Shown here piece by piece: positions 34,321-46,600 of a stretch of 64,000 nucleotides of DNA. Numbering within the stretch: the first letter of the stretch is position 1; the number at the start of each line of letters is the position of its first letter. The DNA lies in NCBI GenBank assembly GCA_022695795.1, contig MU404059.1:248001-312000 (forward strand). The letters are read 5' to 3'. The notes beneath the pieces were generated by a model. The model was given only the letters and a program-made list of their open reading frames with translations, ran no database searches and was not told the origin of the DNA. The translations under genes and the position numbers were made by a program. The DNA comes from Biscogniauxia marginata (lineage: Eukaryota; Ascomycota; Sordariomycetes; Xylariales; Xylariaceae).

Positions 34321-35705
34321 ATTGGAATTTGACGGAGTGCTGTAATCAATGAAGTAGAAGCCTCAGGGTCTCTGTTATGAATAGTAAGTATATATACATA
34401 TATACATATATACATGTATACTATAATGGCAAAATAAGGAAAAAGTGAGTATTATGTAGGTAAATTACACAGTTCACTGTAGTTCCTTGAATAATATATT
34501 GGACTTGCCTAATGATTCAGACAAGTGCAGTGTTCAGATGGCCTTCAAGCTTGATGTCCGTAGTAATTTTCCAGAGTTGGAGACAAGATAAAAGGGTTCG
34601 GTGATGATGACTGGGAAAACAGAAGGATGTAGAGGAATGTACTGAGCTGAAAGAATCCCAATTGATTGTTAGATGAAAGTTACGTTAGAGTGAATTGTAA
34701 ATAGACCTTGCTGTATTGAATAGTAGGTAGGAACTGAGTCGAGGGAGAGGGAATGTTTGCGTGACTTCAAACAAACAAACCGTAATTGTAATTTGTTGGT
34801 CGTCTATGATATCTTATGTCGTACCCCGGGCTACCGGACCACCCCTCTGGTACTCCAGTTGGGGAAGGTTAAAGAGTGCTTCGTCTAGATCGCGAATCAC
34901 TCCAGAAACTGTCTTAGGGCTGTTGAAGAGAGGTAGCATCGACTAATCACCAGATGAGATCCTTGGCTGGGCTGCAATATTCTACTCATAAATTTGTGAG
35001 ATCAGGGTACGGGAGAAATTGTATTTGATGGGAGCGTTTCTTGTGCTGTGAGGGCTGATCTTGACAACTACTGACGAGGATTCTAGAACGAGACTTCGTG
35101 ATGTTGAAATTATAGTGGCAATAGCCCCACTATATGCGATTCTAGGTATATGGCCTCTTATGTACTTAGGTACATATGTATATATATATCTGGGCTTCCA
35201 CCCATCATCTTAGGTATCTACTTAGCTCTAACTTGGGCGAATACACTCTATCTAGTCCTCGTCTCATCGCAACAGCTAGCGAACAGTTCTACGTTATATT
35301 TATAGTAGAGGAATTTAGGCCACACAAAGCACTTACATGACCGATATCGTTGACTAGGTAGGTAGGTATTTATTGTAGTCGCACCAGCCTAAAAATGCGT
35401 ATTCAACTAGAACTCTGCTAGTTGAGGTGTAGCACCGCTCCCTGTGTACTTCTGTATACAAATACCTCAAGGTACCTTCATCCATATCTTGGTTAAGTTC
35501 ATTCTCGAGGTTCCCATATTCGGCACTTACAAAATGACTTGTACAGAACACCTATCAAAGTTCAGCCGTACTACAACATCAAAAAAAAGCATGCCCTGCA
35601 AGCAGTTAGAAACTCCAACGGCTCACGTTACCAATACAGAGCGGCATCGTCAATGGTACTATGCCACGGAGAAGTACAACAACAAAAACAACGATGCGTG
35701 GACTT
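34321..35705. other. Gene-free stretch
   Basis: AT-rich DNA without a supported gene. It includes an AT/ATAC microsatellite (34388-34422) and several TAGGTA/TACCTA words between 35160 and 35375. Confidence 0.45.
34388..34422. repeat. TATACATA microsatellite
   Basis: Alternating TATATACATA units form a short simple repeat just upstream of the minus-strand F-box gene, so it may lie in that gene's promoter. Confidence 0.7.
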
Positions 35706-36982
35706 TTAAATCCTACTCGACTTATCCTCAGCCACCACAGCATCCGCCTTCGCCGGCGGCTCCTCTTCGCCCTCCCTAGCCCACTCGAGGACTGTGACAA
35801 CCGGAGTCAGTAATTGCCTTTTCCAGCAAGAATAACGGGGGTATATCTCGGGAGCAGGTGTCTCCCTCAGGAAACTGTTGACTCCTACGATATACCAAAG
35901 GGGGTAAGAGATAACTCCGGGGTCCACTTACTACGCCGCCAGACCATCGACCCGTCGTGCTCCATACTGATGAGCTCCTCGAAGTGGGCCCAGGCCTTCT
36001 CGTCGAGGGCGTCGGTGCCGAACCAGCGCAGCGCGTCGTGGATGCGCAGGCGCGCCGTCTCGGCGTCCTTCTCGGGGTGGCCCTGGAAGGTCAGGACGGT
36101 GCCGTCCGCGCTCAGCAGGCACTGGTTGCCGCGCGCGAGGGCCTCGAAACCCGGCGCCGCCGTCGCCACCTCGCGGCGGTGGTGCTGCTGCAGCCGGAAC
36201 GAGCCCTGCACCGCCGCCGCGGGGAAGAACTCCCGCCCCTTCTCTGTGAGGCTCACTGTTGCTACGCCCATCTGTGGATTTGAAGAAAAGGAAGTTAGGT
36301 TCCCTGATTAGTCTTGGTATCTAAGTAGGTAGGCAGGTAGGCAGGTAGGTAGGGATAAAATTCGCTGCGCTTGGTGTAATGCATGATAGCGCCACGCTCA
36401 ACCCCTTATACTCCTCTCTCCAAATCAATCATGAAATCATAAAATCATCATCAACGCACTCGCACGTCAAGGTTCAGCTTCACATTTATGAAACGAAAAT
36501 AAAAATCTACTCACCTCGGGAGACGCAGCGTCGACAACAGCACCACCAAAGACGCGAGCGATAGTCTGGTGGCCCCAGCAGATGCCGAGGATCTTCTTCT
36601 TCTTCTTCCTCTCCCCCTGGGGCGCTTCCGCATCCGCGTCGACGACGCGGCGCAGGAAGTCGTGGACGTCGAGGATCCACGGGTGGGACTTGCGCGGGTC
36701 GACGTTGGACCCGCCGAGGACGATCAGGTCGAAGCGGGCCGGGTCGGGGAACTCGCCCCTGTTGTTGGCCGGCTCGTAGAACGTCAGCTGCGCGCTGCCC
36801 GGCGGCGCGACGGCCCCGATCGTGCGCTCGTACGAGGCGCGGATCGCGGGCAGCAGCCGCGACCGGTACGAGTTGAGCAGGATGGCGATGCGGAGCGGCT
36901 GCTGCTGCTGCTTTTCTCCCGGGCCGGGTAGTCCGGGCCTGGGCCTCGGACCGGTCTCGCTGGTAGGGGAAGGGGGCTTCAT
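35706..36982 (-). CDS. Class I glutamine amidotransferase-like protein
   Basis: Three exons, 36515-36982, 35932-36271 and 35706-35791, with introns of 243 and 140 nt, give 297 residues. All junctions keep phase. The GATase1 fold shows the nucleophile elbow GICWGHQTIARVFGG (Cys 135) and the HxE pair in FQGHPEKD (His 221, Glu 223), so the catalytic triad is complete. It resembles the stand-alone fungal GATase-like proteins related to yeast YLR126C; their substrate is not settled. Glutamine hydrolysis or peptidase-like activity are both possible. A Lys-run (KKKKK) before the elbow is a local oddity. The ATG at 36982 is the only in-frame start before the fold. The first two exons are GC-rich, unlike the flanks. 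A tandem GTAGGCAG repeat lies inside intron 1. Confidence 0.85.
36325..36353. repeat. GTAGGTAGGCAG tandem repeat in GATase intron 1
   Basis: Several GTAG/GCAG tetranucleotide units run in tandem inside the first intron of the amidotransferase-like gene. Confidence 0.7.
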
Positions 36983-39900
36983 CGCGACGCTATAATACGA
37001 AAATAGGGGGAATGGGGAACGCGGAATGGTCTGCGGGATCGCTTGGGCATGTCTGTTGAAGACAGCGCGGAACACCTTTAATGAGGTGATTGTTGTTGAA
37101 GACTTGCGTGGGCGTGAGCCTCACTTCTGCTGATGTTCACCGCTGTAGTATGACGATGAAGTTCGTAAGTTGGTTGTCGAGCGTTGGCCTCACGCGACTT
37201 GACATGACCTGCTTCGAGGCTGGCAAAGTGGACCATCGTGGCTTTTCTACCAATCGGCGAGTTTTGTCACGTCAAATGCTAAGGAGCACGGGCGCTATCC
37301 TTTTAGTTCCCGTTGTGTTGGTAGACTAAAACGAGCTACGGAATGGATGCCGCAGCTATGGCAACAGGTAGCTAGCTAACATAGCGGAGCTCACTTACAA
37401 GGGCTCTCAGTAATAGGGAGTCACACTCAGCCAGGCCTTTGCTTGCAGTACACTAACAACGCGATTGCTTTTGCCTAGGAAGCCTCTATTATTGGTAAGC
37501 ATACAGGCATGTCTACCTTCGTGTCTCAAATAGAAACTCATTCCCTCGCAAGCAGCTGACCTTATGGTTGGTTGATCCGATGTGTGAAATCGTGATTCAT
37601 ACCTCTCGCCTTCTTTGTTGTATTGGGGAAGAGTCATCCCAAGCTGATAATTCATCACAGTGACAAACTAATGAAACACGCATCTTGCATACGCACGCAG
37701 TACATCAATGTTTCCTGTAATGACCTCACAGTTATGATGAGTCGGAATAACCAGCATGGAAAAGCCTCTGGGCGCTGGATATTCAACTGTTCCACCAGCT
37801 CATATCTACTTATCGTATCCCACCATGTCAAGCAAGCCTCAAAACAACACAAACACATGCAAGTGCGGAATATGAATGGGCGGGCATATTGGCCGAGTCA
37901 CTTCCTCCCCCCCTCTTCCCCCCATCACCCCCATCACCCCCATCACCCCCTTTTCCTCATCCAGATGAACAAGGGGGTCGAGGTACTCGCCGGAAGATTA
38001 TGACAACTCACGAAATTTCCGAGCCTAGACTACGAAGGAATAAGAAAAAAAAAAGGACACGAAACGTAGAGCGAGCATGGCGTTGTGCCGTGCCACCCAA
38101 CGTAGTTTCCTATCACCTGCTGCGGCACATGTCTCAAACGGCGGAGGCAGCGAGGTGGGCGGGAATGTGGTAGGCTGGGGGCCCTCGCCGGCAAGCCAGC
38201 TAGTCTACAGACTGCCGGTGTTAACCAGCCCATCAGCGTACAGCAGTTCATGATTCCTCGGGCATTGCTTCCTCCGGCAAGAATTTGTCTCCGCTTGGGC
38301 TGCATTGCATCTAGGCTTGCAAAAAGGAATCTGGAGATGGATAGCCAGGTAAATAGTTGACCGCTCAGTGTTGAACACCTATCAAGGCGCATGCACATTG
38401 CAGAGCTACGTGAGGGGAGAGGGAAATATGTACCAGTAGCCCGGTGCGTGGAAACGCATGTGGCCCTGCCGCTAACTCATCATTCATTAGTAATACGATA
38501 ATGCTACATTCGCAGCGTTTCCTTGCAGAGAACACATCCCATGCTTCAATGTACTCCTTCTGCTGCCCATCGCGATGGGTGCAGATATGAAAATCTTGCG
38601 GATAGTTCGTTAATTGGTTGATCGAGGGGGCAAACGCTTGCAGGGACTCTGGGTTATATCCGCTGCCGGAATGAAAAGCCGCCCCTGATGTGGATGGTGT
38701 CAAACGACAATGTTCAAAACCAGGCAACGCGGTCTCCTGGCTGAGAATTTCCCATGCTCGGAGTACCATAGGTTAGAACTCAAATATACTCGACTCGAAC
38801 CGGGCAAGCTGGATTTGGTCATAAACAGAAGGCTGACATGACCAGCCTAACCTAAGGCACTCCTCATTTCGGGAGAATCCGACACAACCATGTTTAGACA
38901 CGGGGCAACTAGTAGTTATGTACGTAATGGCTCGCGGGAAGTCCATTCCGCTGCTACATAGCCACCTCCACTGTTAAAAGAAGCATATCCCGCAGATGGG
39001 CTGCAACCCCCACCCCCGGTTCCTGCAAGACCTGGAGCAGGGCCGCGGCAGAGAGACAACACCATTTCTATGATGACTTGCATGCAGGAATCTCTTGAAG
39101 CAGTAACCACCACCGCGGATGGAACCGCGCTTCTGGGATCAGGCATCTAAGATCCAGCCTGTCAAGTAGACAGGTCGCTTATCATTTGATTGTCCAAAGT
39201 CGAGAGAGCTTCCAAGTGTTAATAACATCATGCGATGTAGTGGGCGAGGTGAATACTCAAAGGAGGCGGGCCTCATAGAAAATCTGCAAGTCTAGACAGA
39301 TTTTTTTTTCAACATGGTGTCTCGGTAGCTAACCAGCCTAGAGTGCATCTTGTGCTTCCAATACCCCACGTCTGATCTGGATCGTACCGAATCTCATAGG
39401 CGTAGGCGGGGATCGACCGAATCACTGACGTGATACAGATATAACAGGGGTCTGCAGCCTAGACAGCTAGACTAGACATTCAAGTTACTCCTCGACGGGA
39501 AACTGATGGACTGCGGAATGAGAAGTGAGGTTGGCATCTGCACTTTGCCGTCCTGTCACTAACGGCTACCTTGAGACACCCCATAGAGCTGCCACAGAGA
39601 GGCACTGTTCAGGCCATCCTAGGGATTCTATGGCCCAGATGGGGCAATACGTGGACAAAAGTAGAAAGTTCTCTCCAAGCACCCAGCCTTGCGTGGGTGT
39701 GGGTGAACGCTATTGGTGCAAGTCCATTGCAGCCGTACGTAACACTGCTTCTTAAAATCTGTCATTTGTCTCCTAGACAGTATTTAGGGGAACTTAACCG
39801 GCGCGCATTATAACAGTTTGTTCGCTGATGCAAGACCCTTCAATGTAACTGCATCCAGCAAATGATGTTGGGATAGATAGAGCCGCAATAAGAATGAACA

Positions 39901-40938
39901 AGGGATTGCCCCTGTCTACGTCTGGCTACCCTCCACACTGCCGTGTAGTTGTGAAGAGGAACTTCATTGAATGGTATTAGACATGCGAGCAAAGGATCGT
40001 TTTAGGAAGCCATGGAGACGTTTTGAATGACTTGCTTCCCGAACCTCCACTATGCTCCCTTCTGCTCCACTCGATCCCCTGTTGCGGGAAGGGTCTACAG
40101 CACCTCACCCAGTCTGTCTTCAGCTAGGTCGAGAAAGACAATGAAGTCGGACTTTAGAAGAGGACCCGTGAGCCGTATTAGTTGCCGCGTATCCCCTCGA
40201 GGGCTTTTCGATTTTTCATAACCTGTTTATCTCGTCGATTTCGTTCTCTCTTCGCCAAACTTCAAACTGATTTTATGACACCGGATTCCCGCGTTGTCTT
40301 TTCTACGTGATATTGCCACCGCGTACTCAATCTATACAGCTAGGGTCCCGCAATCAGAAACCCAGAATAATAGATTGGACAGGGACACTTCACACGTCAG
40401 AGTTATTGGTTCATCGGTGAAATCACTTCACCGAGAAACGTCATCCATTCATCCTCTAGCTGTCATTGCCTAATCGGCTGCTGCGAACTCGTCTTGGGAA
40501 CGACAGGAGTAGCGGTTCCTGGCTCGGGAGGCCGCACCAATCCTGCATCGTTAACAGCACTGGTTCCTGACCGCCAGGCTCTACTGCAAGCATACCCAAC
40601 ATAGCCAACACAACTTGAGGCGGGGTGTCGACGCCATCTACTGGTCGCAAGTTTGCGCAGAAGGCCGATAGAAGCGGCGGTGAAGATCGAGAGAGGGGGA
40701 AGACCGGGAAAGGAGACAGGCGAGTCAAGACATAAGACAGTCGCCGAAGATGTGGTTTAATAATATGAGCTCGACACAACCTCAGCCTGCTCCGGGTTGT
40801 CCTCCGCCTACCGAGTCTCACTTCCGCAGTGGCTTAGAGCAAGAGACCTGGCCACAGCTCTCCTATCTCATAGCACCAGGTCCACCAAGTTATTGTAACT
40901 ATTGCGTGCTTCTGTCTCAGCTATTCGCGCAGCAGACA
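36983..40938. other. Long gene-poor stretch
   Basis: No gene can be supported. Two minus-strand frames beginning with ATG (38365-38769 and 38916-39146) are longer than expected by chance, but they match nothing I know and I could not join them. A 9-bp tandem repeat lies at 37918-37950. The last 200 bases precede the Myb-like gene. An in-frame ATG at 40750 could extend that gene upstream through this stretch. Confidence 0.4.
37918..37950. repeat. CCCCCATCA tandem repeat, about 3.5 copies
   Basis: A 9-bp unit (CCCCCATCA) is repeated three and a half times in a strongly strand-asymmetric C tract. Confidence 0.85.
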
Positions 40939-42375
40939 ATGATGGAGGACCAATACTATCCCAGTGGTGATGAACAATACATCGTATGGCTCTCTCCCAA
41001 TGCAATGATGTGCTATTGGGACATTTTCTGACGATTATTTTCACAGCTCGAGGATTTTTATAGCGATGGTTTTTCGGCTGTCGGAATGAATACGCCAAAC
41101 ACTAGAGTCCAAACGACTGCCGCGGATGTCTCATCTGCAGCTTTCGGAAGGGATTCTGTCCCGAATCATTCTCCAAACAACGACAAAGGGCCGGTGGGAA
41201 ATGAGCAAATGATTTTTCCTAGTCCCAACCCCACGGCAAACGCTTACAACCCAAGCTTCGCAGAAAATTTTGACCAGCGATCGGCTCCATGGCAAGTATA
41301 CAACACAACTGGGCTTGGCCAACCAAGCAACTGCCTTGATTTTCAAGACGGTCTGCCCGACAGTGCTTTGTATTCCTCTCTACCAATCTTTGGGGAGCCT
41401 TCGGAGTATAATCTGATGACACCAAATATGACCAACAGCAGCTTCTCATCCTCAATGGGATCGTCGAGCGCTTCCGATAGGATGGCATCGATGACTCTTG
41501 AGTCTGTTCCGGCGCAGGGTACTGTACCCAGTGCATCTGTTGCGACGAATCCAGGGCAAGGATGGGGAGGGAACTTGCCGGCTACTATTTCACCCAAAAT
41601 GCTGCGAATAAATCCATCGCCAACACCAACATCGTCTTCTGAGTCGATCCACAACAACCTCGTAGCCAGCGGTGATTCTGACCTCGGCTCCTCTCTGTTC
41701 GACCAACATCATGCCCACGATGGGTTTTCTTTAAGTTCGAAACGTTCAAGTCACAAGCCCCGCAAGGAACTCCCAGACAAGCGGACCAAGTCACGGTCTA
41801 CACCACTGGTATCCTGTGGCCTGGCCCCTTCGAAAGCCAAGTCTCCCAACTTGGCTCGTTTGAGACCAATGCCAGACAATGGCATCGCTCCTGAATCCCA
41901 GGGACCGCCAACTCAGGGGTCTGCCAACCACGTCGATGCTGAGCGATCTGCCAAGGATGATTTCCTAGTCAAGAAGAGGTTGGAAGGAATGACGTATCGT
42001 GAGATTCGTAAGCTAGGCAATTTCCCCGAAGCCGAGTCGACTTTGCGAGGCCGTTTCCGCACCCTGACCAAAAGCAAAGAGGAACGTGTAAGGAAGCCTG
42101 AGTGGCAGGACAACGATGTAAGATCCCACAATACCTTTGCTCCCTTCGCCATTTATACGAGCATAACTAATATGCGAACGTCTAAATAGATACGACTACT
42201 TAAGAAAGCTGTCCGCAAGCTCGCCAGAGGTGATGATCCAGTTTCCGCTAAAGTCCCCTGGAAGCAAGTTGCCGATTACATTACGGAACATGGCGGCTCA
42301 TACCATTTTGGCAACGCTACATGCCGGAAGAAGTGGGACGATCTGGTTAAACAAGGCAAGGCAGCACTGAAGTAG
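40939..42375 (+). CDS. Putative Myb/SANT-like nuclear protein
   Basis: Exons 40939-40983, 41047-42117 and 42190-42375 are joined over introns of 63 and 72 nt, both phase 0, giving 433 residues. The N-terminal two thirds are disordered and Ser/Pro/Asn-rich, with basic runs (SSKRSSHKPRKELPDKRTK). From about residue 318 a conserved-looking segment (FLVKKRLEGMTYREIRKLG, then STLRGRFRTLTKSKEERVRKPEW) reads like a helix-turn-helix. The last exon (LLKKAVRKLARG...VPWKQVADYI...CRKKWDDLVKQ) fits a Myb/SANT-type helical domain. The protein is probably a nuclear DNA-binding factor of unknown targets. I chose the ATG at 40939 because it opens the acidic segment MMEDQYYPSGDEQYI. The frame is open back to an ATG at 40750, which would add 63 residues of Pro/Ser-rich sequence or include a further 5' intron. 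Confidence 0.65.
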
Positions 42376-42612
42376 CTAACTGCTACGAGCTGCATCGTCA
42401 ATCCTCCCAGAGTGCATGGATGAATCTGTGTGTATGATAAAAGCCCTGGAGCATCATGTATTAAAAATAGTGGTATGCAGTGGGGGATATGGTAACAGTG
42501 TGTACTTACAGTCGGTGCCCTACATTGGTTGACTGGTCGGTTGGTTGATTGACATTCAGAGATTAGCAAGACCTCACGGTCTATCGATCGTAATTGAGTT
42601 TTGTTGTGCGTT
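42376..42612. other. Convergent 3' ends
   Basis: A short interval between the Myb-like gene (+) and the Ap4A phosphorylase gene (-). It contains only expected 3' UTR sequence. Confidence 0.4.
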
Positions 42613-43664
42613 CTAATGGTCTTCATTGCCCCGTAAGCTGTCGCTAAGATCTTCGGTAGGTGCTATTCCAATCTTCCTCAGGACATAGCATAGCATGTCG
42701 GGATTCTGTCTCAAGGCATCCCACTCAACTTGAGTCTTGACTAGAGCTGTCCCGGCCAGCACTGTCCCATTCAGTGACAAAGTACCAGCGTCTTTTCCAG
42801 CCTGGGTTTGGATGGGCGTACCCTCTGCTAACCGTGGGCAGAATGCCATCGAGGTTCTTGTCATGGCAAAATTGTAGCTGATCTTGGCTTCACCTTCAAG
42901 AGGTACATCCACACTAGACAGAGTGGCATGGACAGCACGTTTGTACAAGGCTACATAAGCATTATACCTATCCCTAGTACTCATACCTGCATTGAGAGCA
43001 GCCGTGAAGACGCTAAATGGGAGAGCCTGCTCCCGGTCACGAACTTTGTCTGCAAGTATAGCCCACTCATCCCCATGGTCGATGTTTTCTAAACCATCTT
43101 TCATGCGCTCCACTGGGAGTAGCTGGAGGTGACGGTGTGGTTGGCTGGCGCCTGAGTGTTCTCCTGAGTTGAAGAAAGAAAATAACTCTTGGCCTTCGGC
43201 GTGGTAGGCTTGAATACAAGCATATGCAGCGTCTATGTCGCCTTCCTCGAGAACGTGGGTCTGGGGCTTCACGGCTCTCGTAGCTAGGATGAAATGCTCC
43301 GGAACAATGGCGAACTTATTTAAGATTAGGATGTGTGATGGCGGTAGCTGGGCGATGAGTAGGGCAGGAGAGGGGTTCTCGAAAGGGTTGAACGGTTTCG
43401 CATCGGGATCCTTAGGTTTGGGTGCCTTGGGCTTCGAAGCAAGCGAAGGCGAGAAACGGAGTTGAAACTGGGTAAGGACATTCAGTTCAAGCCTATAGTC
43501 CCTCGCACGCACACGCTCACACTCACAGCAAGAGAGTCTGGTGTCAGGATGGCGACTTGGGTTGGATAGTAGGTCAAGTCGCCATTAGCTTTCGCTCGAG
43601 TGAAAGCTGCTTTCACAAGCCCGGGTAAGTTCGGAGGCACGATTGGGCGTGACATTTCGGTCAT
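42613..43664 (-). CDS. apa2: Ap4A phosphorylase (ATP adenylyltransferase), Apa1/Apa2 family
   Basis: Exons 43527-43664 and 42613-43467 are joined over a 59-nt intron (GTGAGT...ACCCAG). The total is 330 residues. The join gives ILTPDSLAFQLRFSPSL, matching the family. The HIT-superfamily active site is GASQPHRHLQLLP, with the nucleotidylated His near 157-159. NPFENPSPALLI and ILNKFAIVPEHFIL are family segments for substrate binding. The C-terminal domain (about 240-330, ending in YVLRKIGIAP) corresponds to the Apa2 C-terminal region. The enzyme phosphorolyses diadenosine tetraphosphate to ADP and ATP and is soluble, probably cytosolic or nuclear. The ATG at 43664 is chosen; an ATG nine bases downstream is equally plausible. 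Yeast has two paralogues, so apa1/apa2 naming is approximate. Confidence 0.88.
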
Positions 43665-46600
43665 CGTAGCAACCAAGTTTGCTCAATTGACTATTCTAGG
43701 TGGGATAATACTATTCAATCGATTATTTGCGAATATGACTCTTTGTTGAAGTTGGAATTATCAAGACACATGCGAAGGCCAGCCGTGCTTGCGGTGTTCT
43801 AGATTTGTCTAGAAGCCCATCAGCTGACAGCAGCTGTCACTCCAAGCTGGTAGGTAAAACCATCTCGTAAGCGTACCTAGTACCTGTGGTTACCTGAGCA
43901 GGTACCCTTCAGCTAGCCGAAAGCCTCCCCGTAGCCCTCCAACTGCACGTTGGGTTCGGCAGGTACATCTGTACCATGTCCCATGTTTACCTAATCATAT
44001 GCATACTTTATAGTACTGCATCCAACGGAAAACGAGAGAACCGAAAATGAAACAACAAAGTCCCGTCTCTAGATTACCTACAGATCTCGTACATAGCAGT
44101 GACTACCTAGGTACTGTGTAGGATTTATCACGACCGGCGTCCCCATTCGAATGGTTAGCCATTGTGGTTGGTCCTGGAGAAAGATGTACCTGGCTACTGA
44201 TATCTCAACTTGGCCCGCGGACCGGTCACCAGGGGTTGATCAAACGTCCCCCTACCAGCAGCTTTCCCACTTTGTGCTGTGCCCAAGAACCCCACTCTCA
44301 GGGGCAAAAGGGGGGATCCGGCCCTACCGGCGTGATGTTTCGAAACGCGCGCCAAATCAGCATGCCAGGCCAGAATTCACCGGACCGCTAAAGGAGCTCC
44401 GGGTTATTGCGGCAGTTTATGCGCATCATCGAACCCCACCCGGTTTACTAAAATGGACCCTTGGGAAGCAAGAATTCGGATGAGCCCTCGCCTAGATTCA
44501 ATATACGGGGTCACATATTTCTTAGCACGGTTTGATGTTTCATGCACACCGATTTCAGTCAACTCGATTGGATGTTGGTATCCTTCGAGTTTGCTTCATA
44601 TACTGACTAACAACAACCTTAGGTATGCAGCTATGTCATATGCACTAAGAAGACAACACTGTCTGGTCTTTATTAAGTAGAACTAGATCATCGAAGCAAG
44701 GCGCGAACACTCAATCGTCATGCCATATTGGTATGCCATGTTGGTACTAAAAGCCTAACCGCACTCAATTCATTCCCAATGTATCTCAAACGCATTAGTT
44801 CATCTTATCCGCCAAGGCGTTGCAGTTGGCCATACCGTACCTAGGTAAGTACCTACGATATTGATGAGGCTCAACTGAACGCCTGTCCATGACTTTAATC
44901 AAAATCACAGGCCTTACCAGGATTTCCTGACCAATTCGATCTAAATTCTCCGCTCGGTTCAAGATTTAGTGTCTCCAGGTTTTGATCACGGTTATGGAAA
45001 CTATAAAGGGCACTTGGCGGCGGGGGTCTGTATTTCAATCCTACCGAAAGGTAGTATACAGAGAGGGGCCATGTGGTTGGTGTTGGTGGCATCGAACGGT
45101 CCAGTTTGAGAAAATCGAGCCAGTACCAAGCCGAGATGGCGCCACCAAGGCATAGACGGGATACCTTTCAACGGCGTATTAGCACGTTGTGTTAAGGCGA
45201 GTGTCGTATTAATCATATTGATGCAGCAATGAGAGGAACACAGGAGACTAAGCTAAGATCAATGGCCGCCTTAAACGACACGACCAAAGGGTCTAGACGT
45301 TGTGCACAGGTAATAAACTCGGCCTTACTGGACAGAGATTAGCAACTCAGTAAAAAACGAAGGAAAACCAACATATAAAATGTGTATTATACACATTGGC
45401 AAGATGGAGGCTCTTTGATAATGATGAAACTGGTTGAATTTAAGAATCGATCTCGTCCAACTGTGGCTGTCTACAAACTACAGCTGATTGATTGATTAAA
45501 TGATTGTCAGCCAACGATCACCTGCATCTGGGAACAAGGATCGACGAACTGTGATGTGCAATGGTACGCATTGACGTAAGCTGGGCTACGTCTGGGGCAA
45601 CCGCATCCACTGGATCTTCCCGTCGACCCTTGCTCTCAGGCCCCTATTTCTTATCGATAACCGGTAGACGCCCAAGTGAGCCTCTATGCGCCGTACCTGA
45701 AACACCCTTACGGTTATCTCCCTTTTACTTTTCAACCTCCAAGGTGGGGGAGGGGGAAGGGGGGCTCTTTTTCTCATTCTCTCATAATCACGACCTGCCT
45801 CCTTAGTACCAATTTCTTCCTGAAAAGAATAATGGCCCGTTCCCTCGTACATAGTAATTGCTCTCCATTTTAGAAGTCTCAAGCTGCTGGGAACTGAAGA
45901 AGTTATGAACTATAGATGATATTTTGGCGCTTTGTCTCTTGGTGGACATACGTTGGGCTACACACAGACAATCCGGTAGGTAACGGTCTTCGGAACATAT
46001 GAGGGTTGTGATTGGTGGCCATAATCCCTGTTTGTCATACACTAAATGCAGGAACAGAATCGCCAGACGATACCTATAGTTCAGTGATATCAGGGTCAAA
46101 TTATAGGTACACCAAGATATGTTAATGAGGTAGTCATACCTCACGCCGGGTCTCAGGACATTAGCTAAATCAGCCTCGGATCTCATTTCAAGTCTCGAGC
46201 CACCAGCCTTATTCTACGTAAGTAGGCAGAATTATCCTTCTAAGACCTGATGTCTAAAGCCTCATCGCTTCAGCTAGACAGATTCATCCAAGCCCGAGGT
46301 GCCGAGGCCATGATTGTTTCTGCTCGCCTACGCTTGGGTTACGTATTTGCCAAAAAAGAAAAGGAGGAGAAAATCTTGATTTTGTGTGCCTTTCCTGTAC
46401 ACGGTATGCCAAATGTTTGAAGCCCGAGGTGCCGTCATCCAATAGCCAACACCTTGTCTCGTTTCTGAATGGGGCCGATGTACGCGTGTGGCTGTTGAGC
46501 AACCGTTGCCCTGGCTTGCATTCTAGGTCTAGCCCGCGCTTGGCAGAATGAATGGGCCTGCAGAGCACACATGGGCATTTGGCAGAGAAATGGCAGTGGA

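Noticed and set aside
38365..39146. Two minus-strand ATG-initiated frames (134 and 76 codons)
   Set aside because: No family signal, stops between them, and no junction that joins them in phase with a convincing result.
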